This document shows positions 9,437-17,908 of a stretch of 64,000 bases of DNA, in pieces. The notes under the pieces are model-generated. The model worked only from the letters and a program-made list of their open reading frames with translations, was not told the origin of the DNA and did no database searches. The stretch is taken from positions 3,348,001-3,412,000 of the forward strand of contig NZ_CP080521.1 in NCBI RefSeq assembly GCF_019468565.1, given 5' to 3'. A program made the translations under genes and the position numbers. The number at the start of each line of letters is the position of its first letter. Position 1 is the first letter of the stretch. This DNA is from Pseudonocardia sp. DSM 110487 (GTDB taxonomy: Bacteria; Actinomycetota; Actinomycetes; Mycobacteriales; Pseudonocardiaceae).

Positions 9437-10123
9437 TCAGCCGGCGCCTGCCGCATGCCGCCACGCCCGCACGGCGGCCCTGCCGAGCACGGCGGGGTCG
9501 GAGCCGAGCGCGGCGAGGGTGGTGGTGCGGATCGCCGCGCGTGGCAGTGCCTGTGCCCATGCGCGAGCGGTGCCCAGCGGGTGCACCGGGTCGTCGACGA
9601 GGGCGACGATCCCCACCGGCACCGCGAGCGAACCGAGCGTGACCAGGTCGGGGGCTGGTTGGGCCGCTGCGGCGTCGAGCGCGTCGGCGAGGCTCGTGCC
9701 GTAGCCGGCCCATGCGCGGGCCAGCTCGTCGGCCAGCCACGGGGGTGTGCCAGCCCGTGCCGCCGCCACGGCCGCCGCGAGTCCGCGGGCTCGGACCTGC
9801 CCCGCCGTGGCCCGCGCCGCCGCGGCCGCGGGTGCGCCGTCGGGCGGGCCGGTCCAGGCCGGCATCACCACCAGAACGCCGGCGAGTCCCGCGGGCGCCC
9901 GGTCGGCGGCCCAGGCCGTGGCGACGTGCGCGCCGAGGGAGATCCCGCCGACGAGGAACGCGCCTGGCCGGTCCGCCGCGGCGTCGAGCGCCGCCCGGTA
10001 TCCCGCCACGACGTCCGCGCCGGGGCGTGGTGCCACCGCGTCGAGGGCCATGCCTTGCGCCGCGAGCGCGGACTCGAACACGGATCGGACGAAACGGGCG
10101 TCCGATCCGGATCCGGGCAGCAT
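9437..10123 (-). CDS. alpha/beta hydrolase fold protein
   Basis: 228 residues, alanine-rich. It opens with LPGSGSD (oxyanion-hole loop) and has the nucleophile elbow VGGISLGAH (GxSxG, Ser near residue 62), an aspartate in VALVDDPVHPLG and a possible catalytic His just after it (DPVHPLG), so a Ser-Asp-His triad is plausible. It corresponds by position to M. tuberculosis Rv2695. Substrate unknown. The ATG at 10123 has no strong ribosome site; no alternative start is better. Tail-to-tail with the DUF3710 gene. Confidence 0.75.
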   Translation of the reverse strand: MLPGSGSDARFVRSVFESALAAQGMALDAVAPRPGADVVAGYRAALDAAADRPGAFLVGGISLGAHVATAWAADRAPAGLAGVLVVMPAWTGPPDGAPAAAAARATAGQVRARGLAAAVAAARAGTPPWLADELARAWAGYGTSLADALDAAAAQPAPDLVTLGSLAVPVGIVALVDDPVHPLGTARAWAQALPRAAIRTTTLAALGSDPAVLGRAAVRAWRHAAGAG

Positions 10124-10266
10124 CGCCGCCCGGACGGCGCGAACCGCCGACCGTTCGCCGGGAGCTGGCGAAAAGGTGGCCCGTGAGGTCAGCGGAGATG
10201 GTTTCCGGCGAGTTACGCTTGAAACGTTATCGGGCCTAGCACAGGGCCGAGCGAGCTGGGGGACAG

Positions 10267-10650
10267 ATGACCAGCACCGATGGTGGTGCCTTCCGCCGTA
10301 TGCTGCGCCGGCTGACCAGTGATGTGGACGAGCTGGATGCCGACGACCTCGAGGCCGGTGCGCAGAAGTCCGGCGCGCAGCGCGCGTCCGACTGCGCCTG
10401 CGGGCAGGAGGTCACGATGCTCGGCCGGCTGCGCAGCGTCGAGTTCCGGCCGCGGGACGCCGACGCGTCGCTGGAGGCCGAGCTGTTCGACGGCACCGAC
10501 GGCGTCACGCTGATCTGGCTCGGCAGGCGGCGCATCCCCGGCATCGAGCCGGGTCGCACCATGCGCGTGCGCGGACGGCTCGCCCTGCGGGACGGGCGGA
10601 AGGTCCTCTACAACCCGTTCTACGAGATCTGCCCCGCCACCACCTCGTAG
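10267..10650 (+). CDS. OB-fold nucleic-acid-binding-like protein
   Basis: 127 residues, ribosome site CTGGGGGAC. After an acidic N-terminus (DVDELDADDLE) the segment from about 45 on has alternating beta-strand text: VTMLGRLRSVEFRP, EAELFDGTDGVTLIWLG, IPGIEPGRTMRVRGRL and LYNPFYEI. This is the OB-fold pattern of the actinobacterial family that includes Rv2694c. It resembles the tRNA anticodon-binding OB fold, but the ligand is unknown. It lies upstream of the DUF3159 gene in the same direction with a 128-bp gap. Confidence 0.82.
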   Translation: MTSTDGGAFRRMLRRLTSDVDELDADDLEAGAQKSGAQRASDCACGQEVTMLGRLRSVEFRPRDADASLEAELFDGTDGVTLIWLGRRRIPGIEPGRTMRVRGRLALRDGRKVLYNPFYEICPATTS

Positions 10651-10778
10651 CGGCGGCCGATTCCCTCCGGACAACCGGAGAACCGGGCCCGGGTACCCTC
10701 GGCGACGCTGGCACGCTCAGCGGCACCTGGAACCCGTCGAGACACGCGCCGGACCCCGTCCGGGGCGCGAGGAGCACC

Positions 10779-11456
10779 GTGACCCACGGCCCGACCTCAG
10801 GCCCCACTCCTGAGTCCCAGACCGATGGTGAGGCGGCCGACGGGTCGCGCCATGAGCGCGAGTACCCCACCCTGCTCGACCAGATGGGCGGCGTGCAGGG
10901 CGTCGTCGCCTCCACCATCCCGGTCGCGGTGTTCGTCGTCGGGAACGTGGCGTTCGGGCTGCAGCCCGCGGTGATCTCCGCGCTGGTGGCGGGTGTCGCG
11001 ATCGCCGTGTGGCGGATCGCGCGGAAGCAGGCGCTGCAGCCGGCCGTCTCCGGTCTCCTCGGCGTGGGCGTCGCGGCGTTCATCGCGTACCGCACCGGCG
11101 ACGCCCGCGGCTTCTACCTGCCCGGCCTGCTCTTCAGCGCGGCTTGCGGGCTGGCGTTCCTGGTCTCGATGGTGGTCCGCTGGCCGCTCGCAGGCGTCGT
11201 ATGGCACGCGGTGAACGGCGACGGCCAGTCCTGGCGGGCCGACCCCCGTCTGCTGCGCGCCTACACGTTCGCCACCGCGCTCTGGACGCTCGTGTTCGCC
11301 TCCCGCGTCGTGGTGCAGGGCTGGCTCTACAACGCCGACGAGGCGACGTGGCTGGGCATCGCGCGGCTGGCCATGGGCTACCCGCTCGTCGGGCTGGCGC
11401 TGCTCGGCACGATCTGGGCCGTGCGGCGGGCGCGGCGCGACCCGGCCCCGGCCTGA
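10779..11456 (+). CDS. DUF3159 multi-pass membrane protein
   Basis: 225 residues from the GTG at 10779 with a GAGGAG ribosome site. After a hydrophilic 30-residue N-terminus and the conserved LLDQMGGVQGVVASTIPVAV, about five to six membrane segments follow (ending GLALLGTIWAVRRARR). The homologue Rv2693c lies at the same place in M. tuberculosis. No function is established for the family; its constant place beside ceoBC and a potassium-type permease makes a link to ion or membrane homeostasis possible, which is inference only. Convergent with ceoC. Confidence 0.85.
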   Translation: MTHGPTSGPTPESQTDGEAADGSRHEREYPTLLDQMGGVQGVVASTIPVAVFVVGNVAFGLQPAVISALVAGVAIAVWRIARKQALQPAVSGLLGVGVAAFIAYRTGDARGFYLPGLLFSAACGLAFLVSMVVRWPLAGVVWHAVNGDGQSWRADPRLLRAYTFATALWTLVFASRVVVQGWLYNADEATWLGIARLAMGYPLVGLALLGTIWAVRRARRDPAPA

Positions 11457-11569
11457 CCTACCCACCCACCCGCAGGTCGCGTATCGAGCCCGCAGCCGCG
11501 AATGCCTTGATGCGTGTGGCGATACGGGCCGGCGCTGGGCGCCCGTCCCTACTCGACCACCGAGGGCTC

Positions 11570-12226
11570 TCAGACGCCCAGCGCGGACCGGATGTCCTCC
11601 TCGACGGCTGAGGTGGCGACGAACAGCAGTTCGTCGCCCGGTTCGAGGGCGTCGTCGGCTTGCGGCACGATGACCCGCCCGCCCCGCAGGATCACGAGGA
11701 GCGCCGAGTCGGTCGGCAGCTTCAGCGACCGCACCGGTCGCCCGGCGAGCGGGGTGTCCTCGGGCAGCGTGACCTCCACGAGGTTGGCCTGGCCCTGGCG
11801 CAGCGTGAGCAGCCGCACCAGGTCTCCGACCGCCACCGCCTCCTCCACGAGCGCGGCGAGGAGGCGGGGCGTGGAGACGGCGACGTCGACGCCCCAGTTG
11901 TCGTTGAACAGCCACTCGTTGCGCGGGTCGTTCACCCGGGCCACGACGCGGCGCACCGCGAACTCCGTCTTGGCGAGCAGCGACACGACGAGGTTGACCT
12001 TGTCGTCGCCGGTGGCGGCGATGACGACGTCGCAGCTCTCCATTCCGGCCTCCTCGAGGGAGGCGAGCTCGCAGGCGTCGGCGTGCACCCACTCGGCGCG
12101 TTCCACCGCCTCGGGCTCGATGTTGGCGAGTTCGCGCTCGATGAGCATCACCTGGTGTTTGCTCTCCACCAGTTCCAGCGCGATGGAGCGGCCGACGGCC
12201 CCGGCTCCCGCGATCGCGATGCGCAT
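11570..12226 (-). CDS. ceoC: TrkA-family potassium uptake regulatory protein
   Basis: 218 residues with one RCK_N domain and one RCK_C domain. The Rossmann motif IAGAGAVGRSIALEL at 4-18 and the acidic end of strand two (LIERE) mark NAD(H) binding; RCK_C from about 140 has LPEDTPLAGRPVRSL. Such proteins form cytosolic gating rings on K+ transporters. It follows ceoB by a 3-nt gap on the same strand, as in mycobacteria (ceoB/ceoC). No TrkH/TrkG membrane subunit is in the window. Confidence 0.9.
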   Translation of the reverse strand: MRIAIAGAGAVGRSIALELVESKHQVMLIERELANIEPEAVERAEWVHADACELASLEEAGMESCDVVIAATGDDKVNLVVSLLAKTEFAVRRVVARVNDPRNEWLFNDNWGVDVAVSTPRLLAALVEEAVAVGDLVRLLTLRQGQANLVEVTLPEDTPLAGRPVRSLKLPTDSALLVILRGGRVIVPQADDALEPGDELLFVATSAVEEDIRSALGV

Positions 12227-12229
12227 CTC

Positions 12230-12892
12230 TCAGCCTTCCTGGGGTGGCGCGCCGGCGGCCGCGGTGACGTCACTGACGGTGCCGGACACGGCCGCGACGT
12301 AGATGGTGTCCTCGGCCTGCACCGCGGTGTCGTGGCCGGGCAGGACGCCGGTGCCGAACCGCACGATGAAGGCAACGCGGCAGCCCGCGGCGGACTCGAG
12401 CTCGCGGATCGGGTGCCCCACCCACTCCTCGTGCACCGGCAGCGGCAGGATCGCGACGGTGCCGGTGGGCTCGCGCCACGCCGATGCCACGCCGTCGGGG
12501 AGCAGCATCCGCAGGAAGCGGTCCGTGCTCCACGGGACGGTGGCGACGGTCGGGATCCCGAGCCGCTCGTAGACGGCGGCGCGCTTGGCGTCGTAGATGC
12601 GGGCGACGACGCGCTCGACGCCGAACGTCTCCCGCGCGACGCGCGCGGAGATGATGTTGGAGTTGTCGCCGCTCGAGACGGCGGCGAAGGCCTGGGCGCG
12701 CTCGACCCCGGCCTCCACGAGCACCTCGCGGTGGTAGCCCTCACCGACAACCTGCTTGCCCCGGAAGTCGGGGCTCAGCCTGCGGAAGGCCTGCCGGCTG
12801 CGGTCGATCACCGCGACCTCGTGGCCGAGCCGGTCCAGCCCGGCGGCAAGTGCCGCCCCGACCCGGCCGCACCCCATGATGACGACGTACAA
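12230..12892 (-). CDS. ceoB: TrkA-family potassium uptake regulatory protein
   Basis: 220 residues. The frame is open far upstream on the minus strand, but homologues begin M-x-V-V-x-MGCGRVG. Here that is TTG-encoded LYVVIMGCGRVG, with the TTG at 12892 preceded by GGGAGGGC at the right distance. RCK_N carries MGCGRVGAALAAGL and VIDRS; RCK_C follows at about 135 (PVHEEWVGHPIREL). It is the first gene of the ceoB-ceoC pair and is divergent from an APC permease with 69 bp between starts, so the two units may be co-regulated. Confidence 0.88.
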   Translation of the reverse strand: MYVVIMGCGRVGAALAAGLDRLGHEVAVIDRSRQAFRRLSPDFRGKQVVGEGYHREVLVEAGVERAQAFAAVSSGDNSNIISARVARETFGVERVVARIYDAKRAAVYERLGIPTVATVPWSTDRFLRMLLPDGVASAWREPTGTVAILPLPVHEEWVGHPIRELESAAGCRVAFIVRFGTGVLPGHDTAVQAEDTIYVAAVSGTVSDVTAAAGAPPQEG

Positions 12893-12949
12893 CGCACTGC
12901 CCTCCCAGGGTCGCGGGAACGCTATCGCGTGGTGCGCCGACGCACCGCA

Positions 12950-12955
12950 TAGGCT
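12950..12955 (+). promoter_or_regulatory. -10 box of a leaderless transcript (APC permease)
   Basis: TAGGCT followed after 6 nt by the GTG start at 12962; no ribosome site is present between them. Confidence 0.55.
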
Positions 12956-12961
12956 TTCCCC

Positions 12962-15007
12962 GTGTCCAAGCTCGGCGTGGCTGTCAAGCGGCTTCTGGTC
13001 GGGCGGCCGCAGCGCAGCGACCGCCTGGCTCACACTCTGCTCCCCAAGCGGATCGCGCTTCCCGTGTTCGCCTCCGACGCGATGTCCTCCGTGGCATACG
13101 CCCCGGAGGAGATCTTCCTGACGCTGTCGGTGGCGGGGCTCTCCGCGTACGCGTTCTCGCCGTGGGTCGGTCTCGCGGTCGTGGTGGTGCTGCTCACCGT
13201 GGTCACCAGCTACCGGCAGGTCGTGCACGCGTACCCGTCCGGCGGGGGCGACTACGAGGTGGCCACGGTCAACCTCGGTCAGAGGGCGGGAGTCGCCGTC
13301 GCGAGCGCGCTGCTGGTCGACTACACGCTGACCGTCGCTGTCTCGATCTCCGCGGCCGCGGCCAACGTCGGAGCACTGATCCCGTACGTCGGTGAGCACA
13401 AGGTCGGGTTCGCGGTGGCCGCGATCGTCGTGCTCACCGCCATCAACCTGCGTGGGGTGCGGGAGTCCGGTGTCGCGTTCGCGGTCCCGACCTACCTGTT
13501 CATGCTCGGCCTCGGCTCCATGATCATCTGGGGTCTGACGCGGATCCTGCTGTTCGGCGACGTCGTGCGCGCGCCGAGCGCCGACATCGAGCTGCTGGCG
13601 GAGGGCGACGCGTTCACCGGGCTCGCACTCGCACTGCTGGTCCTGCGGTCGTTCACCCAGGGCTGCGCGGCGCTCACCGGAGTGGAGGCGATCAGCAACG
13701 GCGTGCCGGCGTTCCGCAAGCCGAAGTCCCGCAATGCGGCGACGACCTTGCTCCTGCTCGGGGTCATCTCGGTATCGATGTTCTCCGGCCTCATCGTGCT
13801 CGCGCACCTCACCGGCGCGAAGATCGCCGAGCACCCGGCGGAGCAGATCGTGGGCGCCCCACCCGGCTACGTGCAGGAAACGCTCGTCGCCCAGCTGGCC
13901 GAGGCCGTGTTCGACGACTTCCCGGCCGGGTTCATCTTCGTGGTGGTCGTGACGGCGCTGATCCTGGTGCTGGCCGCGAACACCGCGTACAACGGCTTCC
14001 CGGTGCTCGGGTCGATCCTGTCCCAGGACCGGTACCTGCCCCGGCAGCTGCACACCCGTGGCGACCGGCTGGCGTTCTCGAACGGGATCGTCATCCTCGC
14101 GGCCGTGGCGATCGTGCTGGTCGTCGGGTTCCAGGCCGAGGTCACCCGCCTCATCGCGCTCTACACAGTCGGGGTGTTCACCTCGTTCACCCTCAGCCAG
14201 TCGGGCATGCTGCGGCACTGGAACCGGTTGCTCGCCACTGAGACCGACCTGGCTGCGCGGCGGCGGATGCAGCGCGCGCGCATGATCAACGGTTTCGGTG
14301 CCGTGATGACCGGCCTCGTGCTCGTCGTCGTGCTGATCACGAAGTTCACCCGGGGAGCCTGGATCGCGATCGCCGCGATGGCCGTGTTCTACGTGATGAT
14401 GCAGGCGATCCGGCGCCATTACGACCGGGTGGCCCTCGAGCTGGTGGCGGGGGAGACCGACGCGGTGCTGCCGTCGCGCAACCACGCGATCGTGCTCGTG
14501 TCCACGCTGCACAAGCCCACGCTGCGCGCGCTCGCCTACGCCCGCGCCACCCGGCCCGACGTGCTGGAAGCGGTCACGGTCAACGTGGACGACGCCGACA
14601 CGAAACGGCTCATGCGCGAGTGGGACCAGCGCAAGCTCCCGGTGCCGCTCAAGGTCGTGGAGTCGCCCTACCGGGAGATCACCAAGCCGGTGCTCGACTA
14701 CGTCAAGCGGATCCGCAGCAGGAACCCGCGTGACGTCGTCACCGTGTTCATCCCCGAGTACGTCGTGGGCCACTGGTGGGAGCAGATCCTGCACAACCAG
14801 AGTGCGCTGCGGCTCAAGGGCAGGCTGCTGTTCCAGCCGGGCGTGATGGTCACGAGCGTGCCGTGGCAGCTGCGCTCGTCCGAGCGGGTCGTCACCCGCC
14901 GGCCGGAGACCCCGCCGGGCTCGTCGCGCCGGGGCTACGAGCCCGTGGCCCGTGACGACGGCGCGCCGAAGCAGCCCAAGACGGCAGTGGGGCAGCGGCG
15001 GTCGTGA
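12962..15007 (+). CDS. APC-superfamily permease (KimA-like, candidate K+ transporter)
   Basis: 681 residues, about 12 membrane segments in the first 480 residues, then a cytosolic domain of about 190 residues (ALELVAGETDAVLPSRNHAIVLV, VNVDDADTKRLMREWD). The signature SDAMSSVAYAPEEI and YPSGGGDYEVATVNLG match the family of Rv2690c and of Bacillus KimA, a c-di-AMP-controlled K+/H+ symporter. Annotated often as an amino-acid permease; the soluble C-terminal domain and the ceoBC neighbours make K+ uptake at least as likely. The stop overlaps the next start (GTGA). Confidence 0.82.
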   Translation: MSKLGVAVKRLLVGRPQRSDRLAHTLLPKRIALPVFASDAMSSVAYAPEEIFLTLSVAGLSAYAFSPWVGLAVVVVLLTVVTSYRQVVHAYPSGGGDYEVATVNLGQRAGVAVASALLVDYTLTVAVSISAAAANVGALIPYVGEHKVGFAVAAIVVLTAINLRGVRESGVAFAVPTYLFMLGLGSMIIWGLTRILLFGDVVRAPSADIELLAEGDAFTGLALALLVLRSFTQGCAALTGVEAISNGVPAFRKPKSRNAATTLLLLGVISVSMFSGLIVLAHLTGAKIAEHPAEQIVGAPPGYVQETLVAQLAEAVFDDFPAGFIFVVVVTALILVLAANTAYNGFPVLGSILSQDRYLPRQLHTRGDRLAFSNGIVILAAVAIVLVVGFQAEVTRLIALYTVGVFTSFTLSQSGMLRHWNRLLATETDLAARRRMQRARMINGFGAVMTGLVLVVVLITKFTRGAWIAIAAMAVFYVMMQAIRRHYDRVALELVAGETDAVLPSRNHAIVLVSTLHKPTLRALAYARATRPDVLEAVTVNVDDADTKRLMREWDQRKLPVPLKVVESPYREITKPVLDYVKRIRSRNPRDVVTVFIPEYVVGHWWEQILHNQSALRLKGRLLFQPGVMVTSVPWQLRSSERVVTRRPETPPGSSRRGYEPVARDDGAPKQPKTAVGQRRS

Positions 15008-16176
15008 AGCAGGCGGTCTCGGAGCCAGCACTCGACTGGACGGATCGGGTGCTGGAGCTCGACGTCGGCCCGGTCGCGCACGGCGGGCACTGCGTGGCGC
15101 GCCACGAGGGCCGCGTGGTGTTCGTCCGGCACGCGTTGCCAGGGGAACGGGTGCTCGCCGTGGTCGTCGAGGACGGCGGCGGCGCGTTCTGCCGGGCCGA
15201 TGCGGTTGAGGTGCGGGAGGCGGCACCGCTGCGGGTACCGGCGCCATGCGTGTGGGCGCGGGCAGGGGGCTGCGGCGGGTGCGACTTCCAGCACGCCGAC
15301 CCGGCCCTGCAGCGCGAGCTCAAGGCCGCGGTGCTCGCCGAGCAGCTGCGCAGGCTGGCGGGGATCGAGCGGGTGGTGGAGGTCGAGGAGCTGCCCGGCG
15401 GGGCGCTCGGCTGGCGCCACCGGGTGCGGCTGGCCGTCGACGAACACGGCAGGCCCGGTCTGCGCGCCCACCGCAGCCACGACGTCCTGCCGATCGCGGA
15501 CTGCCCGATCACCCCGGCCGGCGCGCTGCCACCCGTGCTCGAGCACCGGTTCCCGCCGGGTGGCGAGGTCGAGGTGGTCGTCGACGCGGACGGCGTCGTG
15601 CACGCCGGGGGTGCCCCTGCTGTGCAGCGCGCGGCCGGGCGTGAGTGGCTGCTCTCGCCGGGCGTGTTCTGGCAGGTCCACCCGGCGTTGCCGGATGTGC
15701 TCGCGTCGGTCGTCGCGGACTGGGCGGCCGCGCCGTCCGGCGGTACGGCGTGGGACCTCTACGGCGGCGTCGGCCTATTCGCGGCGGTGCTCGCCGGGCA
15801 GGTGGGGCCGGACGGCCAGGTCGTCGTCGTGGAGTCCTCGGCCCGGGCCGTCTCCGACGGGCGGGCGGCACTCGCCGATCTGCCGCAGGTCGGCTGGCGG
15901 ACCGGGCGCGTCGAACGCGTGTTGCCCGATCTGGACGGCCGGCCGGATGTGGTGGTGGCCGACCCGCCCCGGCGCGGGCTCGGCCGCGAGCTCGTCGACG
16001 CGCTGTGCGCGCGGGGCCCCGACCGCGTGGTGCACGTGGCCTGCGACCCGGCCGCGCTCGCCCGCGACCTGGCGCTCTTCACCGCGCGGGGATACCGCGT
16101 CGCCGAGCTGCGGGCGTTCGACGCGTTCCCGATGACCCACCACTTCGAGTCCGTGGCGCTGCTGAGCCGCACGTGA
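15004..16176 (+). CDS. TrmA/RlmD-like RNA 5-methyluridine methyltransferase
   Basis: 390 residues. An N-terminal TRAM domain (DVGPVAHGGHCVAR, LPGERV) is followed by the cysteine cluster C82, C90, C93 (and probably a Cys in IADCPI) that binds a 4Fe-4S cluster in RlmD. The SAM pocket is WDLYGGVGLFA, then VVADPPRRGLG, and the nucleophile and base lie in HVACDPAALARD. It should methylate uridine C5 in tRNA or rRNA; which site cannot be read. The GTG overlaps the permease stop by 4 nt and its own stop overlaps the next GTG, so three genes are chained. Homologue of Rv2689c. Confidence 0.9.
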   Translation: MKQAVSEPALDWTDRVLELDVGPVAHGGHCVARHEGRVVFVRHALPGERVLAVVVEDGGGAFCRADAVEVREAAPLRVPAPCVWARAGGCGGCDFQHADPALQRELKAAVLAEQLRRLAGIERVVEVEELPGGALGWRHRVRLAVDEHGRPGLRAHRSHDVLPIADCPITPAGALPPVLEHRFPPGGEVEVVVDADGVVHAGGAPAVQRAAGREWLLSPGVFWQVHPALPDVLASVVADWAAAPSGGTAWDLYGGVGLFAAVLAGQVGPDGQVVVVESSARAVSDGRAALADLPQVGWRTGRVERVLPDLDGRPDVVVADPPRRGLGRELVDALCARGPDRVVHVACDPAALARDLALFTARGYRVAELRAFDAFPMTHHFESVALLSRT

Positions 16177-16739
16177 GCGTGCTTGTGGTCCTCGCGGGGT
16201 TGCCGGGAAGTGGCAAGTCCGCGCTCGCCCACCCCCTTGCCGAGCGGCTGCGGGCCGCGCTGGTGGTCGTGGACCTGCTGGAGGACGCCATGCTGCGGGC
16301 AGGCATCGCCGCGGGCGAGCCCACCGGCCTCGCCGCTTACCTCGCCGCCGAGACCGTGGCGGACGACGCGCTCGGCGCAGGAGTACCCGTGGTGGTCGAC
16401 GCCGTCAACGCGGTCGCGCCTGCGCGGGAGCAGTGGCGGGCGCTCGCCACGCGGCGGGGCGTCCCGCGGGCCGTCGTGGAGGTCGTCTGCTCCGACCCGG
16501 CGGTGCACCGCGCCCGCCTGGAGGGCCGCTCGCGCGGGCTCGCGCTACGCGAGCCGACATGGGCAGACGTGCGCGCGCGGCAGTACGAGCCGTGGACCGA
16601 GCCGGTGCTGCGCCTGGACTCGATGGACGACGCGGAGGCCAACCTCGCGGCGGCGCTGACCCACGTCGGCACGGCCCGAGCTCTCACCCGACCGCGAGCT
16701 GCAAGGCGTGCTCGCGGACGTCGTCAAGGCTCCGCTTGA
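16173..16739 (+). CDS. P-loop kinase-like AAA family ATPase
   Basis: 188 residues from the GTG overlapping the methyltransferase stop (GTGA). Walker A is LAGLPGSGKSALA at residues 7-19. VVDLLEDAML and VPVVVDAVNAVAPAREQW follow the pattern of small gluconate/zeta-toxin-like kinases of the AAA_33 group, and a lid-like Arg-rich stretch (HRARLEGRSRG) comes later. Substrate unknown. The last 56 bp overlap the end of the convergent ROK gene, and the basic end (RAARRARGRRQ) may reflect read-through of its antisense rather than selection. Confidence 0.75.
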   Translation: MSVLVVLAGLPGSGKSALAHPLAERLRAALVVVDLLEDAMLRAGIAAGEPTGLAAYLAAETVADDALGAGVPVVVDAVNAVAPAREQWRALATRRGVPRAVVEVVCSDPAVHRARLEGRSRGLALREPTWADVRARQYEPWTEPVLRLDSMDDAEANLAAALTHVGTARALTRPRAARRARGRRQGSA

Positions 16740-17877
16740 CGGCGCCGAGCATCACCGCGTCCCCGCCGAGAGTCGAGGCCAGCACGCGCGGCGGTGGGTC
16801 GCCGTGGCGCGCCAGCAGCTCCTGCACCGTCGAGACCAGCGAGCCACAGGACGCCGCCACCCGGCCGGCGATGATCACCTGGTCGGTGTCCACCAGGCTG
16901 GCGAGCGTGGCGATCACCCGGGCCATCCGCTCGGCGATCCGGTCGACGACGCCGGCGGCCAGTGCGTCGCCTGCGGTGGCAGCGGCGAACACCGACGCCG
17001 CATCGGGGTCGGGCGCCAGCACGGACCGCGCCACCGGCTCGGCGAGCGCCTCGCGCGCCCACTCACGGGCGAGCTTCGCGATCCCGTCGGTGGAGCCGAC
17101 CCCCGCGACCAGGTCGAGGAACCGCATCTCACCAGCACCGCCGCGCACCCCGCGCAGGAGCCGCCCGTCCTCGACGATGCCGGCACCGAGCCGCTCGCCG
17201 GCGAGCAGCGCGACGAAGTGCCGCTCCCCGCGGCCGTGACCGCGCCAGCCCTCGGCGAGCGCGGCGAGGTTGGCGTCGTTGTCGACGATCGTGCGCCAGC
17301 CGTGGCGATCGCGCAGCCGCTCGCCGATGTCGGGGTTCATCAGCTCCCAGTACGGGTTGCCGCGAAAGGCCGTGCGGCCCGCGGCGTCGACCGGGGCGGG
17401 CACGCCGACCGTGACGGTCAGCACGCGCCGTACCCGGACGTCCGCCGCGGCCAGCGCGGCCGTGATCGCCTCACCCACGATGTCCAGGCGTTCGGCGGGA
17501 TCGCCGAACCCGCCGTGGGGCAGGCTCTGGTGCCGGCCCAGCTCGACGCCGCGCAGGTCCGCGACGATCGCCCCGACCCGGTGCTCGCCGGCGTCGACGC
17601 CGACGACAAGACCCGCCTGCGGGTCGAACGCGTACCGGCGGGCGGGGCGGCCCTTCTGGTAGCCGCCGAACTCGCGCTGGTTGGCCACCTCGCGCACCCA
17701 GCCCCGCTCGATGAGCTCCTCACAGACGTCGTGGACGGTCGCGCGGGACAGCCCGGTGGCTGCCATGAGATCGCTGCCGGTCACCACGGGCGCATGCCAC
17801 ATGCGGTCGAGTACGAGCCGGGCACTCGCCTCGCGCACCATCCGCGAGGACGGCGCGACGATCCGCTCCGGGTCCAC
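16684..17877 (-). CDS. ROK-family transcriptional regulator
   Basis: 397 residues. An N-terminal winged helix (GSDLMAATGLSRATVHDVCEELIERGWV, about 33-60) is fused to a sugar-kinase-like ROK domain with GVDAGEHRVGAIVAD and the NDANLAALAEGWRG segment. The classical CxCGxxGCxE zinc motif is not evident: the equivalent place reads LLRGVRGGAGEMRF. This suggests altered metal or sugar binding. GTG start 6 nt behind TAAGCT, so leaderless. It lies downstream of the amine oxidase gene on the same strand but with its own promoter; whether it controls that operon is unknown. Confidence 0.85.
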   Translation of the reverse strand: MDPERIVAPSSRMVREASARLVLDRMWHAPVVTGSDLMAATGLSRATVHDVCEELIERGWVREVANQREFGGYQKGRPARRYAFDPQAGLVVGVDAGEHRVGAIVADLRGVELGRHQSLPHGGFGDPAERLDIVGEAITAALAAADVRVRRVLTVTVGVPAPVDAAGRTAFRGNPYWELMNPDIGERLRDRHGWRTIVDNDANLAALAEGWRGHGRGERHFVALLAGERLGAGIVEDGRLLRGVRGGAGEMRFLDLVAGVGSTDGIAKLAREWAREALAEPVARSVLAPDPDAASVFAAATAGDALAAGVVDRIAERMARVIATLASLVDTDQVIIAGRVAASCGSLVSTVQELLARHGDPPPRVLASTLGGDAVMLGAVKRSLDDVREHALQLAVG

Positions 17878-17883
17878 TCGGCC

Positions 17884-17889
17884 AGCTTA
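17884..17889 (-). promoter_or_regulatory. -10 box of a leaderless transcript (ROK regulator)
   Basis: TAAGCT on the minus strand, 6 nt before the GTG at 17877, within the 31-bp gap behind the amine oxidase stop. Confidence 0.5.
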
Positions 17890-17908
17890 GATTTACGCCC
17901 GCTATGAA

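Noticed and set aside
12230..15247. A 1005-codon open frame on the minus strand across the APC permease gene
   Set aside because: Only its last 220 codons (ceoB) have protein-like character. The rest is His/Asp/Arg-rich antisense of the permease, typical of high-GC shadow frames.
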